In this document: positions 9,184 through 17,587 of the stretch, one piece after another | Position numbering within the stretch: position 1 is the first letter of the stretch | Layout: every line of letters begins with the position of its first letter | Origin: Prolixibacteraceae bacterium | GTDB lineage: Bacteria > Bacteroidota > Bacteroidia > Bacteroidales > Prolixibacteraceae | Direction of reading: 5' to 3' | NCBI GenBank assembly: GCA_025355875.1 | Contig: JANXYV010000180.1 | Location: 1-53,410, forward strand | DNA length: 53,410 bases | Program-made: the position numbers and the translations under genes | Notes under the pieces: model-generated | Told to the model about the DNA's origin: nothing | What the model saw: only the letters and a program-made list of their open reading frames with translations | Database searches by the model: none

Positions 9184-9486
9184 CTATATTCTTTTACGCA
9201 GGGTCCGGCTGCTTCTCTTAAAATGAATGACACCTATTATCTCAACCTCAAATGTTTTAGGTCGTACCCAGTAATAAATTCCGTATGGAAACTTTCTGAC
9301 AACCATCCTTCTGACTCCCTTAAACTGCTCTTTAAAAGTGAAAGGGTTTCTGGAAATGATAAAAACCGATTGATTGATTATCTTGAAAAACGAGTTTCCA
9401 AGACCTTCCTGCTTCATTTCATATCAAACAAATGCCTGATCAATATCGGCTTCTGCCTCTGAAAGTATGGAAACAGAATACTTCAT
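9184..9486 (-). pseudogene. RelE/ParE-family toxin, interrupted by an in-frame TGA
   Basis: Read on the minus strand from ATG at 9486, the frame gives MKYSVSILSEAEADIDQAFV, then TGA, then YEMKQEGLGNSFFKIINQ and on to RRMVVRKFPYGIYYWV, ending SSRTLRKRI. This is a RelE/ParE toxin fold of about 100 residues. The TGA (9424-9426) sits where the family has a Trp in a WYE motif, so a single TGG to TGA change explains it. The start lies 4 bases after the antitoxin stop, normal toxin-antitoxin spacing. A restart at Met 9417 would lack the first 23 residues, including the first strand and part of the helical hairpin. Most likely an inactivated mRNA-interferase or gyrase-poison type toxin; a sequencing error cannot be excluded. 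Confidence 0.8.
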
Positions 9487-9490
9487 TGGA

Positions 9491-9718
9491 CTATTCTTTC
9501 AAATCTTTCAAATATCTTTTCTGAACTTCTTCCCAAGAGGTAAATGAAGAGTTTCCGGCATTTATTTTATTCAGTCTTTCTTCCAGGATCAGTTTGTGCT
9601 CAGGAGGGAAGGTGAGATTGGCCTGATCCTTTGCAATGTCATCCCACAGTGATTGAACTACTTTAATTTTTGCCTTCATTGGTAATCTATGTAGTTCCGA
9701 CATTTGAATCTTATCCAT
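9491..9718 (-). CDS. Addiction-module antitoxin (TIGR02574-like)
   Basis: This small 75-residue protein fits the putative addiction module component family, a short helical antitoxin found upstream of ParE/RelE toxins. It begins MDKIQMSELHRLPMKAKIKV, has the family-like VVQSLWDDIAKD segment, and ends with EEVQKRYLKDLKE. It precedes the toxin gene on the same strand with a 4-base gap and would neutralise it by direct binding. The frame is intact while the toxin is not, so it may be an orphan antitoxin now. A TAATTTTG -7 box lies 40 bases upstream. Confidence 0.82.
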   Translation of the reverse strand: MDKIQMSELHRLPMKAKIKVVQSLWDDIAKDQANLTFPPEHKLILEERLNKINAGNSSFTSWEEVQKRYLKDLKE

Positions 9719-9757
9719 ATCCTTCAGTTTTTATAACGAGTAATTTGATGCAATGTA

Positions 9758-9765
9758 CAAAATTA
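9758..9765 (-). promoter_or_regulatory. Putative -7 promoter box of the antitoxin gene
   Basis: On the minus strand TAATTTTG matches the Bacteroidetes TAnnTTTG -7 element and lies about 40 bases before the antitoxin ATG. Confidence 0.5.
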
Positions 9766-9811
9766 TTGGTTTAAGATACTTAAATTTTGCATTCTGATTA
9801 GACGAAAGCCG

Positions 9812-10375
9812 CTATACTGTAGCCAAAAAGTGGCAGGTTTTATTTCCTCTTCGGACTGATTCCAGGATTTTTACATCAATTAGCCTTCCCAGGGCAGTTT
9901 CGAAAATAGTTTGATGGGTGGCCCGGGTGCATTCGCAATGCAGGTCATTGGGTTTGGCCGGGCGATATTTTGCTGCCGGACAATAGCAACCCTGCGAAAC
10001 TTCTCCATACCGGATATGAACCTGATTTCCTTCTTTCCAGACTTCAAAGTTGTTTTTGTAGGCTTCGATCAATTTGTCCAGATCTCCTTTACCTTTTTCG
10101 GCAATATCGCTTTTGAATTTATGCCGATTAAAACAGCCTCGTCCGCAACCGGCCAGTAATTTTACTCTCGTTGGCTCGTCGAGTTCGGTTTCGATGGTCG
10201 AAATCAGGTCGGATAACCAGTTTTGAATAAACTCCTTTTCCTGAAGGAGATTTTTGTACTTTTCATCGTCTTCCGGAAATGATTCTGAAGCGATCAGACT
10301 ATTTGCCGGCAATAAAAAACATCCGGCACAAGCTGTGGCAGTTAGCGAATTCCGGAAAAAATCTTTTCTGTTCAT
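9812..10375 (-). CDS. Secreted Cys-rich protein of unknown function (possibly DUF6144-like)
   Basis: The likely start is the ATG at 10375 (MNRKDFFRNSLTATACAGC), not a codon 11 residues upstream, because this gives a compact export signal. NRKDFFR resembles a Tat motif with Lys in place of the second Arg. The mature part has Cys clusters: LLAGCGRGCFNRHKF, SQGCYCPAAKYR and DLHCECTRAT, with a final NKTCHF near the end. These Cys/His positions could bind metal or form disulfides. I do not recognise a catalytic motif; a resemblance to small DUF6144-type proteins is from memory only. It is a single gene with no obvious operon partner. Confidence 0.6.
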   Translation of the reverse strand: MNRKDFFRNSLTATACAGCFLLPANSLIASESFPEDDEKYKNLLQEKEFIQNWLSDLISTIETELDEPTRVKLLAGCGRGCFNRHKFKSDIAEKGKGDLDKLIEAYKNNFEVWKEGNQVHIRYGEVSQGCYCPAAKYRPAKPNDLHCECTRATHQTIFETALGRLIDVKILESVRRGNKTCHFLATV

Positions 10376-10487
10376 GGTTATGATTGATGGTTTGTATTGA
10401 ATAGACATATTCCGGAAGAAATACCCTTAACCAAAAAGAATGAGGAAAAAGGAAGGTGTGAACTGAGACTAAAAACTGATCACTTTC

Positions 10488-11951
10488 TTACAGCATCGGG
10501 CTCAGGATGCGCGCAAACGATTCCTTGATTTTATTGATGCGAGGCCTTTTCTTCCAGTTTTCCAGATGGATCATCTCACTTTGTTTCTGATCTTCAAGAA
10601 ATTGGCCGGTCAAAACTGCAGCAATTTCTTCGTCATAAATCATGGCATTAACTTCAAAATTGGTTTCGAGGCTCCGAAAATCCAAATTGGCTGTTCCGAC
10701 CGATGAAAAAATACCGTCGACCACAATCACCTTGCTGTGAATAAAACCGGCCTTATAGAAATAGATTTTGATCCCGGCTTCGAGCAATTCTTCGATGTAT
10801 GAATTGGTTCCCCATTTTGCTGAAATGGCATCCGATAAGCCCGGAACGATGATACGTACATCAATTCCACTCAATGCTGAAGTTTTGAGTGCGGTGACAA
10901 TGTCGGCTGGTGGCATCAGGTAGGGCGATGAAATATATACAAAGTCAGTTGCAGAGGCGATGGCCGAAAAATAGGCCTGACCGATGTTTTCCCAGTCAGA
11001 ATCAGGTCCGCTTCCTACAATCTGCACCAACTTTCCATTTCCCGACTCGAATGGTTTGAAGTATCTTTCTCCTTTGAGAATTTCTTTTGAAACAAAATAC
11101 CAGTCGGCCATAAAAATAATCTGAAGGGCAGTGGCAGCACCTCCGGTAACTTTCAGGTGAGTATCACGCCAGGGGCCGATTCCAGGAATTCCGTTCTGAT
11201 ACCGGTCGGCGAAATTAAGCCCTCCCACAAACGCGGTATGACCGTCAACCACAAGGATTTTTCGGTGATTCCTGTAATTTACCCGGGAAGTAAGGTTAGG
11301 AAACCTCACCCGCATAAAACAATCGACTTTCACTCCGGCATCCGACATGGTACGGAGCCATTTTCGTTTCAGCTCCCAACTGCCCACATCGTCATAAATA
11401 AACCGGACTTCAACACCCTCCTGCGATTTTCTGATCAACAGTTCACGAAGATAGTTTCCGATTTTATCATCTTCAACAATGTAGTATTCAAGGTGGATGT
11501 GATGTCTGGCCTGTTCGATGGACTGGAATATCTCCGGAAACGTTTCAGCTCCGTTGCGCAGAATCGTTATCTCATTATCGTTGGTCAGAATGGCATTCGA
11601 ATTTGAAAGCATAAGGTTCATCAACCGTTTCTTGGAGTACAGAAGGTCGCTGATCTGAAACTGGTTTTTGGGCAGATTATCCAGTTGTTCAAGTGTCAGG
11701 TTTCGGAGTTTTTCAAGGTCTTTCAGCCCTTTGCGCGAATACATTTTGGTTTTACGGTATTCCTGTCCGAAAAATAGGTAAATTACAATTCCGGCAAAAG
11801 GAAGCAACACCAAAACCAGTATCCAGCTGATGGTTTTCACCGGGTTGCGGTTTTCCAAAATGATCAGTATGGCAATAAAGAGAACCGTTAAAATATAAAG
11901 GATGGTAACCAGGCTAGGCAATGATTTCCAAATATCGAACAAAATTCCCAT
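10488..11951 (-). CDS. cls: Cardiolipin synthase (phospholipase D superfamily)
   Basis: This 487-residue membrane enzyme would join two phosphatidylglycerol molecules into cardiolipin and glycerol. Two N-terminal membrane helices (about 10-32 and 40-62) are followed by two phospholipase D motifs: NHRKILVVDG near 225 and HSKVIVVDG near 405. Both have the HxKx4D pattern, and GGLNFADR and GTANLDFRS follow each one. Length and layout match bacterial Cls of the ClsA type. It is transcribed alone; a TAATTTTA box about 35 bases upstream on the minus strand is a weak promoter candidate. Confidence 0.93.
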   Translation of the reverse strand: MGILFDIWKSLPSLVTILYILTVLFIAILIILENRNPVKTISWILVLVLLPFAGIVIYLFFGQEYRKTKMYSRKGLKDLEKLRNLTLEQLDNLPKNQFQISDLLYSKKRLMNLMLSNSNAILTNDNEITILRNGAETFPEIFQSIEQARHHIHLEYYIVEDDKIGNYLRELLIRKSQEGVEVRFIYDDVGSWELKRKWLRTMSDAGVKVDCFMRVRFPNLTSRVNYRNHRKILVVDGHTAFVGGLNFADRYQNGIPGIGPWRDTHLKVTGGAATALQIIFMADWYFVSKEILKGERYFKPFESGNGKLVQIVGSGPDSDWENIGQAYFSAIASATDFVYISSPYLMPPADIVTALKTSALSGIDVRIIVPGLSDAISAKWGTNSYIEELLEAGIKIYFYKAGFIHSKVIVVDGIFSSVGTANLDFRSLETNFEVNAMIYDEEIAAVLTGQFLEDQKQSEMIHLENWKKRPRINKIKESFARILSPML

Positions 11952-12214
11952 GTGTTTAATCTGATTGATTTGATGCGATTAAATTTCATTAAAATTAGTG
12001 GCATAAGCAAGAAGAAAATGCTTGAACATGATTTTTAAGAATTTTCCATATTCGTAAAAACTCCATTGTGGGAGTTCAATCGGCATTTTGGTTAGCGATT
12101 CTGAGGTTAGTGTTATTGTTTGGCATATTTCAACCGGAATTGAATGAAATTTAGTAACTTAGTATGCCAGATTGATCATTTAATGTTGAGAATGGCGCTG
12201 AACTCAAAACCCTG

Positions 12215-13480
12215 ATGGCTATGAAAAAAGTTATCTGCTTTATTATTCTGTTATCCTTTATTAGCAAGGCTTCTGCCCAGGATCTTACCATTTCCTTCCA
12301 ACCCAAAGTAAGCGGGACAAAAATTGACAGTATCCGGGCTACCAACCTGAGAACAAACCAGTTTGTAAAACTTATTGGTGGTGAATCTTTTGTTCTGGTA
12401 AAAACTCCTACCGGAATTAATTCCCTTCAGTATAATCCTGAAGCGGGGTATATCTATCCGAATCCTACTGATGGTGATGCAACTTTCTGTTTTTCAACGA
12501 ACAAAACTCAGGAGGTTGAAATCAGATTATACAATCTCTCCGGCAAATTATTAAACCAAAACAGACAGCACCTTGAACAGGGAACCCATCGTTTTAAGCT
12601 GAAATTCCCTGTTGCAGGAATCTATTATCTTTCAGTACTAAAAAGCGATGGATTGGTAAGTTTTAAAGCGATTTATACCGGTAGTAAGATTCAAAACTGT
12701 TCCATTCAGTATGCAGGAAGTGAAAAATCTAATTCACAAAAATCCGATGCCAATCAATTGAAAGGCGCGACAACCGCCAAAACTCTTGCCTATTCTGATG
12801 GCGATTTCATTCAATATTCGGTTTCCTCCGGATTGAATACCACCATCCTGACAGAAACCCCAACTGTTTCAAAAGCTTTCGAGGTTGAATTTGTAAGTTG
12901 CATTGATAAAGACAACAGAAGTTACAAAGTAGTGAAAATCGGCAGTCAATGGTGGATGGCCGAAAACCTGGCCTATTTGCCTGTAGTTAGTCCACCATCA
13001 GAAGGCTCAAAAACTTCTCCTTATTGTTACGTTTATGATTATAGTGGTACTAATGTAACTACAGCCAAATCAACAGCCAATTACGTTACTTATGGGGTGT
13101 TATACAACTGGCCAGCCGCGCTTGCGACATGTCCTCCCGGCTGGCATTTGCCTGGTGATAACGAATGGACTGCATTAACCACTTTTCTTGGAGGAAAAAA
13201 TGTGGCTGGAGGAAAGATAAAAGAAAGTGGCTATACCCATTGGCTCAGATCCAATGCTGGCGCAACTAACGAAACAGGTTTTGCGGCTCTTCCGGCTGGC
13301 TACCGTAACCCCAATAGTATATTCAGCGGCGTTGGCAACAACGGATTCTGGTGGAGTTCTACAGAGGAAAATCCCTACTTTGTCTGGTGTCGGTATATGT
13401 ACGACTACGACATTTCTATTTACAGGAACTCCTTTCTTTACAAAGAGGATGGCTTTTCGGTACGTTGCGTCAGGGATTAA
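12215..13480 (+). CDS. Secreted FISUMP-domain protein with an internal T9SS-like domain
   Basis: This 421-residue exported protein has a signal peptide (1-21, ending SKASA; the ATG two codons later is equally likely as the start). A region near 79-155 (YIYPNPTDG, then IRLYNLSGKLL, then GIYYLSVLKSDG) looks like a type IX secretion C-terminal sorting domain but is internal. The C-terminal half (about 235-421) is a FISUMP domain: QWWMAENLAYLP, CPPGWHLPGDNEW, GFAALPAGYRN, FWWSSTEE and FSVRCVRD. FISUMP proteins are secreted or surface proteins of unknown biochemical role, often paralogous. Its stop overlaps the converging ribD end by 4 bases. Confidence 0.85.
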   Translation: MAMKKVICFIILLSFISKASAQDLTISFQPKVSGTKIDSIRATNLRTNQFVKLIGGESFVLVKTPTGINSLQYNPEAGYIYPNPTDGDATFCFSTNKTQEVEIRLYNLSGKLLNQNRQHLEQGTHRFKLKFPVAGIYYLSVLKSDGLVSFKAIYTGSKIQNCSIQYAGSEKSNSQKSDANQLKGATTAKTLAYSDGDFIQYSVSSGLNTTILTETPTVSKAFEVEFVSCIDKDNRSYKVVKIGSQWWMAENLAYLPVVSPPSEGSKTSPYCYVYDYSGTNVTTAKSTANYVTYGVLYNWPAALATCPPGWHLPGDNEWTALTTFLGGKNVAGGKIKESGYTHWLRSNAGATNETGFAALPAGYRNPNSIFSGVGNNGFWWSSTEENPYFVWCRYMYDYDISIYRNSFLYKEDGFSVRCVRD

Positions 13481-14517
13481 AAATGTCTAAGTACATGTAA
13501 TTTGCAATCGTCCAACACTTCGTGTGCCAGAATTTCTCCTGAAATGTTGGGTGCGGCAACACCTTTTCCGAAGAACTGGTTTCCGGTATAAACAAAAGCC
13601 TCGTCCCACAAACCATCTCGGAGGAAACTATTGAGCAAAGTGCTTCCCCCTTCAACCACCACTGAAAGAATATCATGCTGGTAAAGTTCGTTAAGAATTT
13701 GTGGAAGTACTTTCTGACTGAAATCGAGCAGAATATAGTTCAGTCGTTCAGTATCTGGTCTGTATTTTTCAGTAAAAACCCATGTTGTAGCTTTGCCGTC
13801 AAAAATATGCAGGTTCGAATCCAACCGGCCAGTCCGGTCAATGACCATCCGGATAGGTTGATTTCCCGCCCACTCGCGCACAGTAAGCGCCGGATTATCG
13901 TATTCCGCCGTATTTGTTCCAATCAAAATGGCCGATTCTTCGGAACGTTGTTTGTGTACCAGCCGTTTCGAAAGCGCATTGGTAATCCAGGTCGGATGCT
14001 GTGTTTCCGTCCGGTCGGTATCCATAAATCCGTCGAGTGTTTGCGCCCATTTCAGCAACACATACGGGCGTTTCTTTTCGTGAAAAGTAAAAAATCTTCG
14101 ATTTAAGTCCCGACATTCTTTTTCAAGAACTCCTGTTTCGACCTCAATTCCTGCATTTTTCATCCGCACGATTCCTTTTCCCGAAACTTTAGCAAATGGA
14201 TCGGCTGTTCCGATTACCACTTTGGGTATTCGGTTTTCGATAATCAGATCGGAGCATGGAGGAGTCTTTCCGAAATGCGCACAGGGTTCAAGCGAAACAT
14301 ACAGCGTTGATCGTTCCAGCAATTCAGGATTTTTTACCGAATGAATGGCGTTCACTTCGGCATGCGGCCCACCAATTTTTTCGTGATAACCTTCACCAAT
14401 GATGATTCCATTGCACACGATGACACAGCCAACCATCGGATTGGGAGCCACATCGCCCATTCCGAGGAGCGCCAGATCAAGGCAACGCTGCATAAAGATT
14501 TCAGGAGTACTCATCAT
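13477..14517 (-). CDS. ribD: Bifunctional riboflavin biosynthesis protein RibD
   Basis: RibD deaminates the pyrimidine product of GTP cyclohydrolase II and then reduces its ribosyl group, two steps of riboflavin synthesis. The N-terminal deaminase has the zinc motif HAEVNAI and EPCAHFGKTPPC. The C-terminal reductase begins near PYVLLKWAQTLDGFM, with the late motif VVEGGSTLLNSFL. The chosen start is MMSTPEIFMQRC, because a minus-strand TATTTTTG promoter box lies at 14536-14543, which would exclude the open codons further upstream. At about 346 residues it is slightly short but complete. It diverges from prmC across 33 bases. Confidence 0.94.
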   Translation of the reverse strand: MMSTPEIFMQRCLDLALLGMGDVAPNPMVGCVIVCNGIIIGEGYHEKIGGPHAEVNAIHSVKNPELLERSTLYVSLEPCAHFGKTPPCSDLIIENRIPKVVIGTADPFAKVSGKGIVRMKNAGIEVETGVLEKECRDLNRRFFTFHEKKRPYVLLKWAQTLDGFMDTDRTETQHPTWITNALSKRLVHKQRSEESAILIGTNTAEYDNPALTVREWAGNQPIRMVIDRTGRLDSNLHIFDGKATTWVFTEKYRPDTERLNYILLDFSQKVLPQILNELYQHDILSVVVEGGSTLLNSFLRDGLWDEAFVYTGNQFFGKGVAAPNISGEILAHEVLDDCKLHVLRHF

Positions 14518-14526
14518 CGAAAAAAT

Positions 14527-14534
14527 TAACTTTG
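14527..14534 (+). promoter_or_regulatory. Putative -7 promoter box of prmC
   Basis: TAACTTTG fits the TAnnTTTG element. It lies 16 bases before the prmC ATG, implying a leader of about 10 bases. It is interleaved with the opposite ribD box. Confidence 0.6.
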
Positions 14535-14535
14535 C

Positions 14536-14543
14536 CAAAAATA
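14536..14543 (-). promoter_or_regulatory. Putative -7 promoter box of ribD
   Basis: On the minus strand TATTTTTG matches TAnnTTTG, 18 bases from the ribD ATG at 14517. Only one base separates it from the plus-strand box of prmC. Confidence 0.6.
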
Positions 14544-14550
14544 GCAATAA

Positions 14551-15393
14551 ATGAAGGCAGGTATTGCATCCATACGTAAAGAATTGACAGGAAACTATTC
14601 AGGAACTGAAATTGACAGCCTGATTTTCCTGATCTTCGAAAAGTTGAAAGGATATTCGCGGACACAATTCTTACTTTCCAAAGACGAATTTCTCAGCGAT
14701 GTGGAACGGCAGGAAATTTCACAGATCCTGGCCCGGCTGAAAAACCACGAACCCATTCAATATATTATGGGTGAAACCGAATTTTATGACCTGCCTTTTT
14801 ACACCGTTCCGGGAGTCCTGATTCCGCGCCCTGAAACCGAAGAACTGGTGCAATGGATCATTCAGCAGAATCAGATTCCGGAACCAACCATCCTCGATAT
14901 TGGATGCGGAACAGGTTGCATCTCCATTTCACTCCGGAAAAACATCCCGGATTCAACGGTTCTGGCCTGCGATATTTCGCACGTTTGCCTGGAAACCACC
15001 CGGCGAAATGCAGAACGGAATGCAGCTGAAATCACAGATTTTGAATATGATATTTTAGATGGCAATCTTGAAATTGATTTTCCGGAACTGGATATCATTG
15101 TCAGCAATCCGCCGTACGTTTGCCAAAACGAAAAAAACCGGATGGAGAAAAATGTGCTGGACTATGAACCGGAAATGGCACTCTTTGTTCCTGATAGCAA
15201 TTCTTTGCTGTTTTATTCAGCGATAGCCGATTTTGCAAGGATACACCTGAAAAAAGGAGGTCGTATCTATTTCGAAATCAACGAGGCTTTTGGAAAAGAA
15301 TGTAAGAAAATGCTTCAGGAGAAAGGATTTCAGGATTGCCATCTAAAAAAGGATATTCATGGCAAAGACCGGATGATTTGTGCGGTGCATTGA
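14551..15393 (+). CDS. prmC: Peptide chain release factor N5-glutamine methyltransferase
   Basis: PrmC (HemK) methylates the glutamine of the GGQ motif in release factors RF1/RF2 using S-adenosylmethionine. The N-terminal helical domain (about 1-85) is followed by the linker IPRPETEELVQW, then the SAM-binding motif ILDIGCGTGCISI near 112-124 and the catalytic NPPYV near 188. The 280-residue length is typical. It diverges from ribD with a very short predicted leader. Nothing in the sequence is abnormal. Confidence 0.95.
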   Translation: MKAGIASIRKELTGNYSGTEIDSLIFLIFEKLKGYSRTQFLLSKDEFLSDVERQEISQILARLKNHEPIQYIMGETEFYDLPFYTVPGVLIPRPETEELVQWIIQQNQIPEPTILDIGCGTGCISISLRKNIPDSTVLACDISHVCLETTRRNAERNAAEITDFEYDILDGNLEIDFPELDIIVSNPPYVCQNEKNRMEKNVLDYEPEMALFVPDSNSLLFYSAIADFARIHLKKGGRIYFEINEAFGKECKKMLQEKGFQDCHLKKDIHGKDRMICAVH

Positions 15394-15415
15394 TCGCTCT
15401 GACATATAGAATGAA

Positions 15416-15423
15416 TAGCTTTG
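15416..15423 (+). promoter_or_regulatory. Putative -7 box upstream of the EEP-family gene
   Basis: TAGCTTTG matches TAnnTTTG and lies about 70 bases before the TTG start at 15494. The leader includes an out-of-frame 9-codon open frame (15448-15477) of doubtful meaning. Confidence 0.45.
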
Positions 15424-15493
15424 CAATTAGTTGTATATTTGATAGAAATGCCGCCAACTGGTTGCTGCGGCCGTTAAAAAATCGAAAATCCGT

Positions 15494-16564
15494 TTGAAAA
15501 ATTTTCTGGTTTACACACTTCTTTTTCTGAATCTTGTTGCGATTGCAGCACTGGGCATTTCAATCATTTCGGTCTATCTGAGCCCGGAAATAATTTGGGC
15601 GGCCGCTTTGTTTGGCATGGCTTATCCCTACCTCTTGGTGGTAAACCTCATCTTCATTGTCTTTTGGGTCTTTATAAAACCCTGGTTCACTCTTTTTTCG
15701 TTGGTGACCATACTGGCCGGATATCAGCATCTCGGAAACTACCTTCAACTAACAGGAAAAACGACCACTGAAAAAGGAGTCAGGATTACCAGTTACAATG
15801 TAAGGTATTTTATGGGTGCGACAGAATTCCCAAATAAGGAAAATGCCGATCATATCCTGAATTTTTTAAGGCAAGACAATGCGGATATCATCTGTCTTCA
15901 GGAAGTCAGGCTGAATAAAAGGCAAATTTTTGATATCAGTAACCCAAAGCTTCCGCAAATCAGCCATATGCAGTTGGCACACAGCAGCAATGCAGGAGGA
16001 CAGCTTACCATGACCCGTTTTCCGATCCTGAATATGGGTGAAATCCGGTTTAAAAATTCAGGGAATATGATCATATATACCGATATTCTGATGAATTCGG
16101 ATACGGTTCGGGTTTACAATTGTCATCTGCAATCCTATCAGTTGAGGCCTAGAGAAATCAATACAATCGATTCGATGGATTTTGAGAATCAGGAGAAATC
16201 GAAGGAAAAATGGTTGGAACTGAGCCTGAAATTCAGAAAAGCTCTGATCAAAAGGGCCGAGCAGGCTGCCACTCTTCGCGAACACCTGAACCAGTGCCCC
16301 TATCCGGTGATTGTTTGTGGCGATTTTAACGACACGCCGGTCTCTTTTACTTACCGGACAGTCCGTGGAGAACTTGAAGATTCGTTCACCAAATCGGGCA
16401 AAGGAACGGCCAATACTTACAACGGGAAATTACCATCTTTCCGGATCGATTATATCTTGTACAGCGCGAAATTTACCAGCTACAATTTTGAGGTTTCCAG
16501 CCTGAACCATTCCGACCATTACCCAATCAGTTGCGACTTGTTTCCGGCGGAGAAAAAAGAGTAA
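15494..16564 (+). CDS. Membrane-anchored endonuclease/exonuclease/phosphatase (EEP) family protein
   Basis: This 356-residue protein has three N-terminal membrane helices (about 4-28, 33-52 and 56-80) and a C-terminal EEP hydrolase domain (about 95-350). Catalytic landmarks are SYNVRYF, IICLQEVR (metal-binding Glu), VRVYNCHLQSYQ, VICGDFND and the terminal SDHYPISCDL (catalytic Asp-His). The family includes metal-dependent nucleases and phosphodiesterases; the substrate here is unknown and the active site may face the periplasm. The gene uses a TTG start: no in-frame ATG lies between it and the upstream stop, and the peptide begins MKNFLVYTLLFLNL as expected for this family. Confidence 0.85.
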   Translation: MKNFLVYTLLFLNLVAIAALGISIISVYLSPEIIWAAALFGMAYPYLLVVNLIFIVFWVFIKPWFTLFSLVTILAGYQHLGNYLQLTGKTTTEKGVRITSYNVRYFMGATEFPNKENADHILNFLRQDNADIICLQEVRLNKRQIFDISNPKLPQISHMQLAHSSNAGGQLTMTRFPILNMGEIRFKNSGNMIIYTDILMNSDTVRVYNCHLQSYQLRPREINTIDSMDFENQEKSKEKWLELSLKFRKALIKRAEQAATLREHLNQCPYPVIVCGDFNDTPVSFTYRTVRGELEDSFTKSGKGTANTYNGKLPSFRIDYILYSAKFTSYNFEVSSLNHSDHYPISCDLFPAEKKE

Positions 16565-16584
16565 ACAGTCGCAGTGGACAGTTG

Positions 16585-17514
16585 TCAGAAAAGCCTTTTC
16601 CGTTTCAGCAAATATGTATACAGAACATGCTTGAAATCTTCGTTGATATCGGCTTCGGCCAGATCGATCTGGTATTGGCCGCAACGGACGCGCATTTCCT
16701 CAAAGTATTCTGAAACGGCTTTCCGGTAATTGTTTTTCAGGTCTTGCGGCGAAAACTTGAGGTGTTCTCCGGTTTCCAGATCAACAAAACGGTAAGGTTG
16801 GTTCCGGAAGTCGAATTCCCGTTCCTGACGGTGGTCGGTGACATTGAAAAGCAGCACCTCATGCTTGTTGTATCTCAGGTGCTGCAAGGCTTCGAACAAT
16901 TCATCGGTACTTTCCTGTTCCACCAGGTCGCTGAACAGAATTACCAGCGACCGTTTGTGAATATTCTCTGCAATCATGTGAAGCGCCTCGACTGTATTCG
17001 TTTTTTTGTGGGTAATCGACTGTTCCTGATTCAGCAGATTGGCCAGCTGATTGTAAAGTAAATCGATATGTACCGATGACAATCGTGCCTGGGAGTGAAA
17101 ATCAACCTCATCCGAAAAAAGCGACAATCCGGCGGCATCACGTTGTTTCCGGAGCAGGTAAATGATGGCTCCCGCTGAGTAAACCGAAAAAGCCAGCTTG
17201 TTGGAGCGAGAGGGTTTTCCCTTTTCAAACGGGAAAAGCATCGACGATGAGGTGTCGATCACCAGCTGGCAGCGGAGATTGGTTTCTTCTTCGTATTGTT
17301 TCACAAACAAACGATCGGTGCGGGCAAACAGTTTCCAGTCGAGATGCTTGGTCGATTCCCCGGTATTGTAGAGCCGGTGTTCGGCAAATTCGACCGAAAA
17401 ACCGTGGAAAGGACTGCGGTGCAAACCCGTTATAAAACCTTCGACCACCTCTTTCGAGATGAATTCGAGGTTATCGAACTGCTGAAGTTGCTGGATATCG
17501 AGAAGATTGTTCAT
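16585..17514 (-). CDS. DUF58 domain-containing protein
   Basis: This soluble protein of about 309 residues belongs to the DUF58 family, usually encoded near MoxR ATPases and von Willebrand A (vWA) proteins. Landmarks: the N-terminal ISKEVVEGFITGLHRSPFHG, then the DUF58 core STKHLDWKLFARTDRLFVKQ, and a vWA-like strand with the metal-site pattern DTSSSM followed by VILFSDL. Function is unclear; cell-envelope or chaperone-like roles have been proposed for MoxR systems. No moxR lies next to it here. The start is taken as the ATG at 17514, because the TTG three codons upstream is part of a minus-strand TATTTTTG promoter box. The mRNA may be nearly leaderless. Confidence 0.88.
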   Translation of the reverse strand: MNNLLDIQQLQQFDNLEFISKEVVEGFITGLHRSPFHGFSVEFAEHRLYNTGESTKHLDWKLFARTDRLFVKQYEEETNLRCQLVIDTSSSMLFPFEKGKPSRSNKLAFSVYSAGAIIYLLRKQRDAAGLSLFSDEVDFHSQARLSSVHIDLLYNQLANLLNQEQSITHKKTNTVEALHMIAENIHKRSLVILFSDLVEQESTDELFEALQHLRYNKHEVLLFNVTDHRQEREFDFRNQPYRFVDLETGEHLKFSPQDLKNNYRKAVSEYFEEMRVRCGQYQIDLAEADINEDFKHVLYTYLLKRKRLF

Positions 17515-17520
17515 CGAGGC

Positions 17521-17528
17521 CAAAAATA
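17521..17528 (-). promoter_or_regulatory. Putative -7 promoter box of the DUF58 gene
   Basis: On the minus strand TATTTTTG fits TAnnTTTG, ending 7 bases before the ATG at 17514. Transcription would start at or within a few bases of the start codon. Confidence 0.55.
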
Positions 17529-17587
17529 GTCATTCATGGTCATTCAGATATCATTCAATCGCAGGAATCTTTGGGTGCGTCAAACAA

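Noticed and set aside
9160-9462. Plus-strand open frame of 100 codons
   Set aside because: It is the shadow of the minus-strand toxin and starts within the lyase terminator.
15448-15477. Nine-codon upstream frame MPPTGCCGR before the EEP gene
   Set aside because: Too short to judge, with no conservation data. Only mentioned under the promoter.
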